Of a stretch of 64,000 nt of DNA, positions 62,143 to 64,000 are shown one piece after another. The stretch lies in assembly GCF_001644195.2 (NCBI RefSeq), contig NZ_LWBL02000013.1, positions 1 to 64,000 on the forward strand, given 5' to 3'. The DNA comes from Bacillus marinisedimentorum (lineage in GTDB: Bacteria; Bacillota; Bacilli; Bacillales; Bacillaceae_O). Position 1 is the stretch's first letter. The number at the start of each line of letters is the position of its first letter. Both the position numbers and the translations under genes were made by a program. The notes under the pieces were generated by a model. That model was not told the origin of the DNA and made no database searches. It was given only the letters and a program-made list of their open reading frames with translations.

Positions 62143-62325
62143 GGCTCTGTTAAACGTTAGTGTTGATTTCCGTTGCAGGTACTCGCTTTCCGCGGGGCGG
62201 GCGGTGAGCCTCCTCATCGCTTACGCTCTTGCGGGGTCTCACCTGTCCCGCTAGTCCCGCAGGAGTCTCGCACCTTCCACTCCAATCAACTAGTGAAAAA
62301 ATCAACATTGAGCTTTAACACAGCC
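62143..62325. mobile_element. MITE-like element with terminal inverted repeats and 8-bp target duplication
   Basis: A 183-bp, GC-rich, non-coding element bounded by inverted repeats GGCTCTGTTAAACGTTAGTG and GGCTGTGTTAAAGCTCAATG (both read inward). It is flanked on both sides by the perfect direct repeat TATCAATA (62135-62142 and 62326-62333). The interior is cgctttccgcggggcg...caggagtctcgcaccttccac. GGCTCTG-type ends with 8-bp duplications recall ISL3-family transposons, so movement in trans is inferred. An older decayed copy of the 5' part lies at about 62085-62125. Confidence 0.82.
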
Positions 62326-62340
62326 TATCAATAAAAAAAC

Positions 62341-62366
62341 AGCCCAATTCAATTGCGAATTGGGCT
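62341..62366 (-). terminator. Terminator of the 62443 gene
   Basis: AGCCCAATTC/GAATTGGGCT stem; on the minus strand it is followed by GTTTTTTTA. It directly abuts the MITE target duplication. Confidence 0.85.
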
Positions 62367-62442
62367 GCTATTTGGTGTTCGATTTACTGATTTATACTCG
62401 AAAACCGAACACGTTTACACGCAGAGCGGGCAGTCTTCCTAT

Positions 62443-62901
62443 TCATGAACGTCTGAATCCTTCTTCCTCCAGATACTGTTTGGCTTCATTATACGAAGGA
62501 AAGGTGCCGTCCAAATTCAAGCCGGCATATACGTTCCACATCTCGTACTCACGCATCAGGACAAGGCGCTGATTGTCCTGATTGACCCACTCTTCCTCAA
62601 ATGCATCATCGGTGTCTGAAGGAGCATATGCAAGTGAAGCAATCGATTCTTTAATGATCGACCGCAGCTCTTCCTCCGAAAAATCACGGATGTTAACCAT
62701 GCCTCTGCCGTCTGTAACATATCCATCCACATACTTTCCATATACAAAGCCGTTGCCATTCGGATGAAGGTGATAAACGACATTCTTTTTGTCCCTTATA
62801 CTCTCGTCGAAGTGGAAATTAATCCGGCCCAATGAAACGTCCTTTCGTTCCAACTCAGGAAATGACTCTGCTATTGCAAGTTTTTCTTCAAATGAGAGCA
62901 T
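62443..62901 (-). CDS. Conserved hypothetical cytosolic protein
   Basis: A 152-aa acidic, soluble protein starting MLSFEEKLAIAESFPELERK behind AGGAGG. Recognisable stretches: RINFHFDESIRDKKNVVYHLHPNGNGFVYG near 26-55 and VNIRDFSEEELRSIIKESI near 68-86. I recognise no enzyme motif. Between the gerP operon and the cyclophilin gene. Confidence 0.8.
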   Translation of the reverse strand: MLSFEEKLAIAESFPELERKDVSLGRINFHFDESIRDKKNVVYHLHPNGNGFVYGKYVDGYVTDGRGMVNIRDFSEEELRSIIKESIASLAYAPSDTDDAFEEEWVNQDNQRLVLMREYEMWNVYAGLNLDGTFPSYNEAKQYLEEEGFRRS

Positions 62902-62946
62902 ACATATCTTCCTCCTGCACAATGTAACTGATCGCTTGACAGCGGT

Positions 62947-63381
62947 TTACTCTTCCCACACCTTTACTTCTTTCATGACGTCCCCGGCTTTAATACGGAG
63001 CACAGTATCCATGCCTTCTGTCACCTGGCCGAAAACAGTGTGCACTCCATCCAGGTGCGGCTGCGGCTCATGAACGATGAAGAACTGGCTGCCGCCGGTG
63101 TCTTTTCCGGCATGTGCCATGGAGAGCGCGCCCGGCACATGCTTATGGGGATTGCCTTCGGTTTCACATTTGATTGTGTAGCCTGGGCCTCCAGTCCCGT
63201 TTCCCTTTGGACAGCCTCCCTGGGCTACAAAACCAGGAATAACACGGTGGAACGTCAATCCATTGTAAAATCCCTCATTCGCCAGCTTGCCGAAGTTTTC
63301 CACCGTCCCCGGTGCCTCGTTTGGATATAAGTCAAACTCTATTACTTCTCCATTTTCAAATGCGATCGAACCTTTGTTCAT
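62947..63381 (-). CDS. ppiB: Cyclophilin-type peptidyl-prolyl isomerase
   Basis: A 144-aa cytosolic cyclophilin with [26 protein letters not shown] near 43-68 (catalytic Arg in FHRV), [19 protein letters not shown] near 85-103 and [12 protein letters not shown] near 110-121. Helps protein folding by proline isomerisation. ATG 63381 behind AGGAGG; the longer ORF runs through the Shine-Dalgarno. Confidence 0.95.
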   Translation of the reverse strand: MNKGSIAFENGEVIEFDLYPNEAPGTVENFGKLANEGFYNGLTFHRVIPGFVAQGGCPKGNGTGGPGYTIKCETEGNPHKHVPGALSMAHAGKDTGGSQFFIVHEPQPHLDGVHTVFGQVTEGMDTVLRIKAGDVMKEVKVWEE

Positions 63382-63474
63382 TATGATTCCTCCTGAAAAA
63401 TTCATTTTTAGCATGCACTACAATTGTATTTGAAAAAAGCCCCAAAAGACAAGCAGTCATAATCGGATGGGATT

Positions 63475-63777
63475 TCACCTTTTTTTCCTGAGCGACTTCT
63501 TCGTCCGCGGCACCCTGGCAGGCGGCTGTTTGCGAATCCATTTCAAGTATTTTTGTATGTGTTCGTTGCGCTGTAATGCCCCGATCGTATTTAAGGCGGC
63601 GGCAAGTTCTTCATTTGAAAACAGTGCATGTACCTGTTTATGGCACGGTATACAGAGTGTGGCGGCCGGCAAAAAAGTTCCTCCCTTTTCTTTTGGGGTC
63701 AGATGATGCACAGTTGTCTGTACGCCGCTGCGCCCGCATAACTCACATGTTCCGGAGCTGTTTCCTTTTGGGCCCAT
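63475..63777 (-). CDS. yisB: HNH-type nuclease domain protein (YisB-like)
   Basis: A 100-aa protein with a zinc-finger HNH nuclease fold: CELCGR near 11-16, HHLTPKEKGG near 24-33 and LCIPCHKQVHALF near 42-54, giving paired CxxC knuckles and catalytic histidines. Very basic C-terminus (RTKKSLRKKR). Position beside the gerP operon matches B. subtilis yisB. Start ATG 63777 follows AGGGGTG. Cellular role unknown. Confidence 0.9.
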   Translation of the reverse strand: MGPKGNSSGTCELCGRSGVQTTVHHLTPKEKGGTFLPAATLCIPCHKQVHALFSNEELAAALNTIGALQRNEHIQKYLKWIRKQPPARVPRTKKSLRKKR

Positions 63778-64000
63778 ATTCGTCACCCCTGAAAATAATT
63801 TTGTTACCATCCATAACCGTCTTTAATTTGGCATGAATGTCCTTGTCAAACCTTATTGTTGATTTTGGGCCTGGTTTTTATCAGACGAGTCGCGGTTGAT
63901 AATGCCCTTCACTCTCTTTGCTTGAGCTTACGGACAAACTTTCCTTACTCGTTCCTGCCGAGCTCCCCAGCCGGATTTCCGGGCAAAAGCATTTCAATAA
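63778..64000. other. Gene-free window end with decayed repeat
   Basis: gttgattttgggcc...cgttcctgccgagctcc has scattered similarity to the 62.1-kb element but cannot be aligned by eye. No gene seen. Confidence 0.4.

Overview
The window is chromosomal DNA of a spore-forming Bacillaceae bacterium. The evidence is AGGAGG-type ribosome binding sites, a complete gerPA-gerPF germination operon behind a sigma-K-like promoter, a Spo0E-type phosphatase, sigma-B-type and TnrA/GlnR sites, and gene order matching the Bacillus subtilis yitU-yitV-yitW/yitT/yitS/ipi block and the yisB-gerP-yisI-yisK-yisL-asnO block. No rRNA, tRNA, CRISPR array or intact insertion sequence was seen. The quinol nitric-oxide reductase and molybdenum-cofactor genes suggest a facultative, nitrate/NO-metabolising relative (Mesobacillus-like is only a guess).

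Layout. 1-890: nested repeat array and a candidate small RNA. 891-6715: NO-handling cluster (qNOR, a Crp/Fnr regulator without cysteines, three DUF2249 proteins, a 12-helix heme-copper/NnrS-like protein and a DUF59 Fe-S factor). Three of its promoters carry an AGTGA-N6-TCACT-like dyad at exactly the same distance from the -10 box. 6716-9891: intergenic repeats and moeA-mobB-moaE-moaD. 10224-18341: yit-type housekeeping block. It includes two thioredoxin-fold genes, each interrupted by an in-frame UGA exactly at the first position of a CxxC motif and each followed 14 nt later by a 17-nt hairpin; both are best read as selenoproteins. 18714-27199: purine/pyrimidine permease, YajQ, CoA-disulfide reductase, acetyltransferases, histidine kinase and a sigma-B-type general-stress pair. 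27470-39199: maltose/maltodextrin regulon (GH65, LacI-type regulator, GH31, membrane-anchored GH13, MalG, a short MalF and a divergent GH13 cyclomaltodextrinase), with GCAANCGNTTGC operators and a cre site. The local binding-protein gene appears reduced to a 14-codon stub. 39263-42494: MATE transporter and glnK-amtB with two TnrA/GlnR boxes. 43239-57191: asnO, a FIST-PAS-GGDEF-EAL protein, yisL, rocD, aldehyde dehydrogenase, yisK, TatD, yisI and a DUF2157/GDYXXLXY/DUF418 membrane group. 57991-63777: acyl-CoA ligase, gerP operon, cyclophilin and yisB.

Intergenic DNA is unusually rich in repeats. Three separate arrays (14.1, 42.6 and 57.4 kb) have different sequences but the same plan: a 51-52 bp unit made of a hairpin plus a spacer. 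There is also a 183-bp MITE with terminal inverted repeats and a perfect 8-bp target duplication, and two copies of a 120-bp interspersed repeat.

Most novel observations: (1) the paired UGA/hairpin redox genes, probably mis-annotated as truncated ORFs by standard tools; (2) the fixed-geometry NO regulon; (3) the shared-period hairpin arrays; (4) the small RNA beside the NO cluster; (5) the malE-malF deletion scar.
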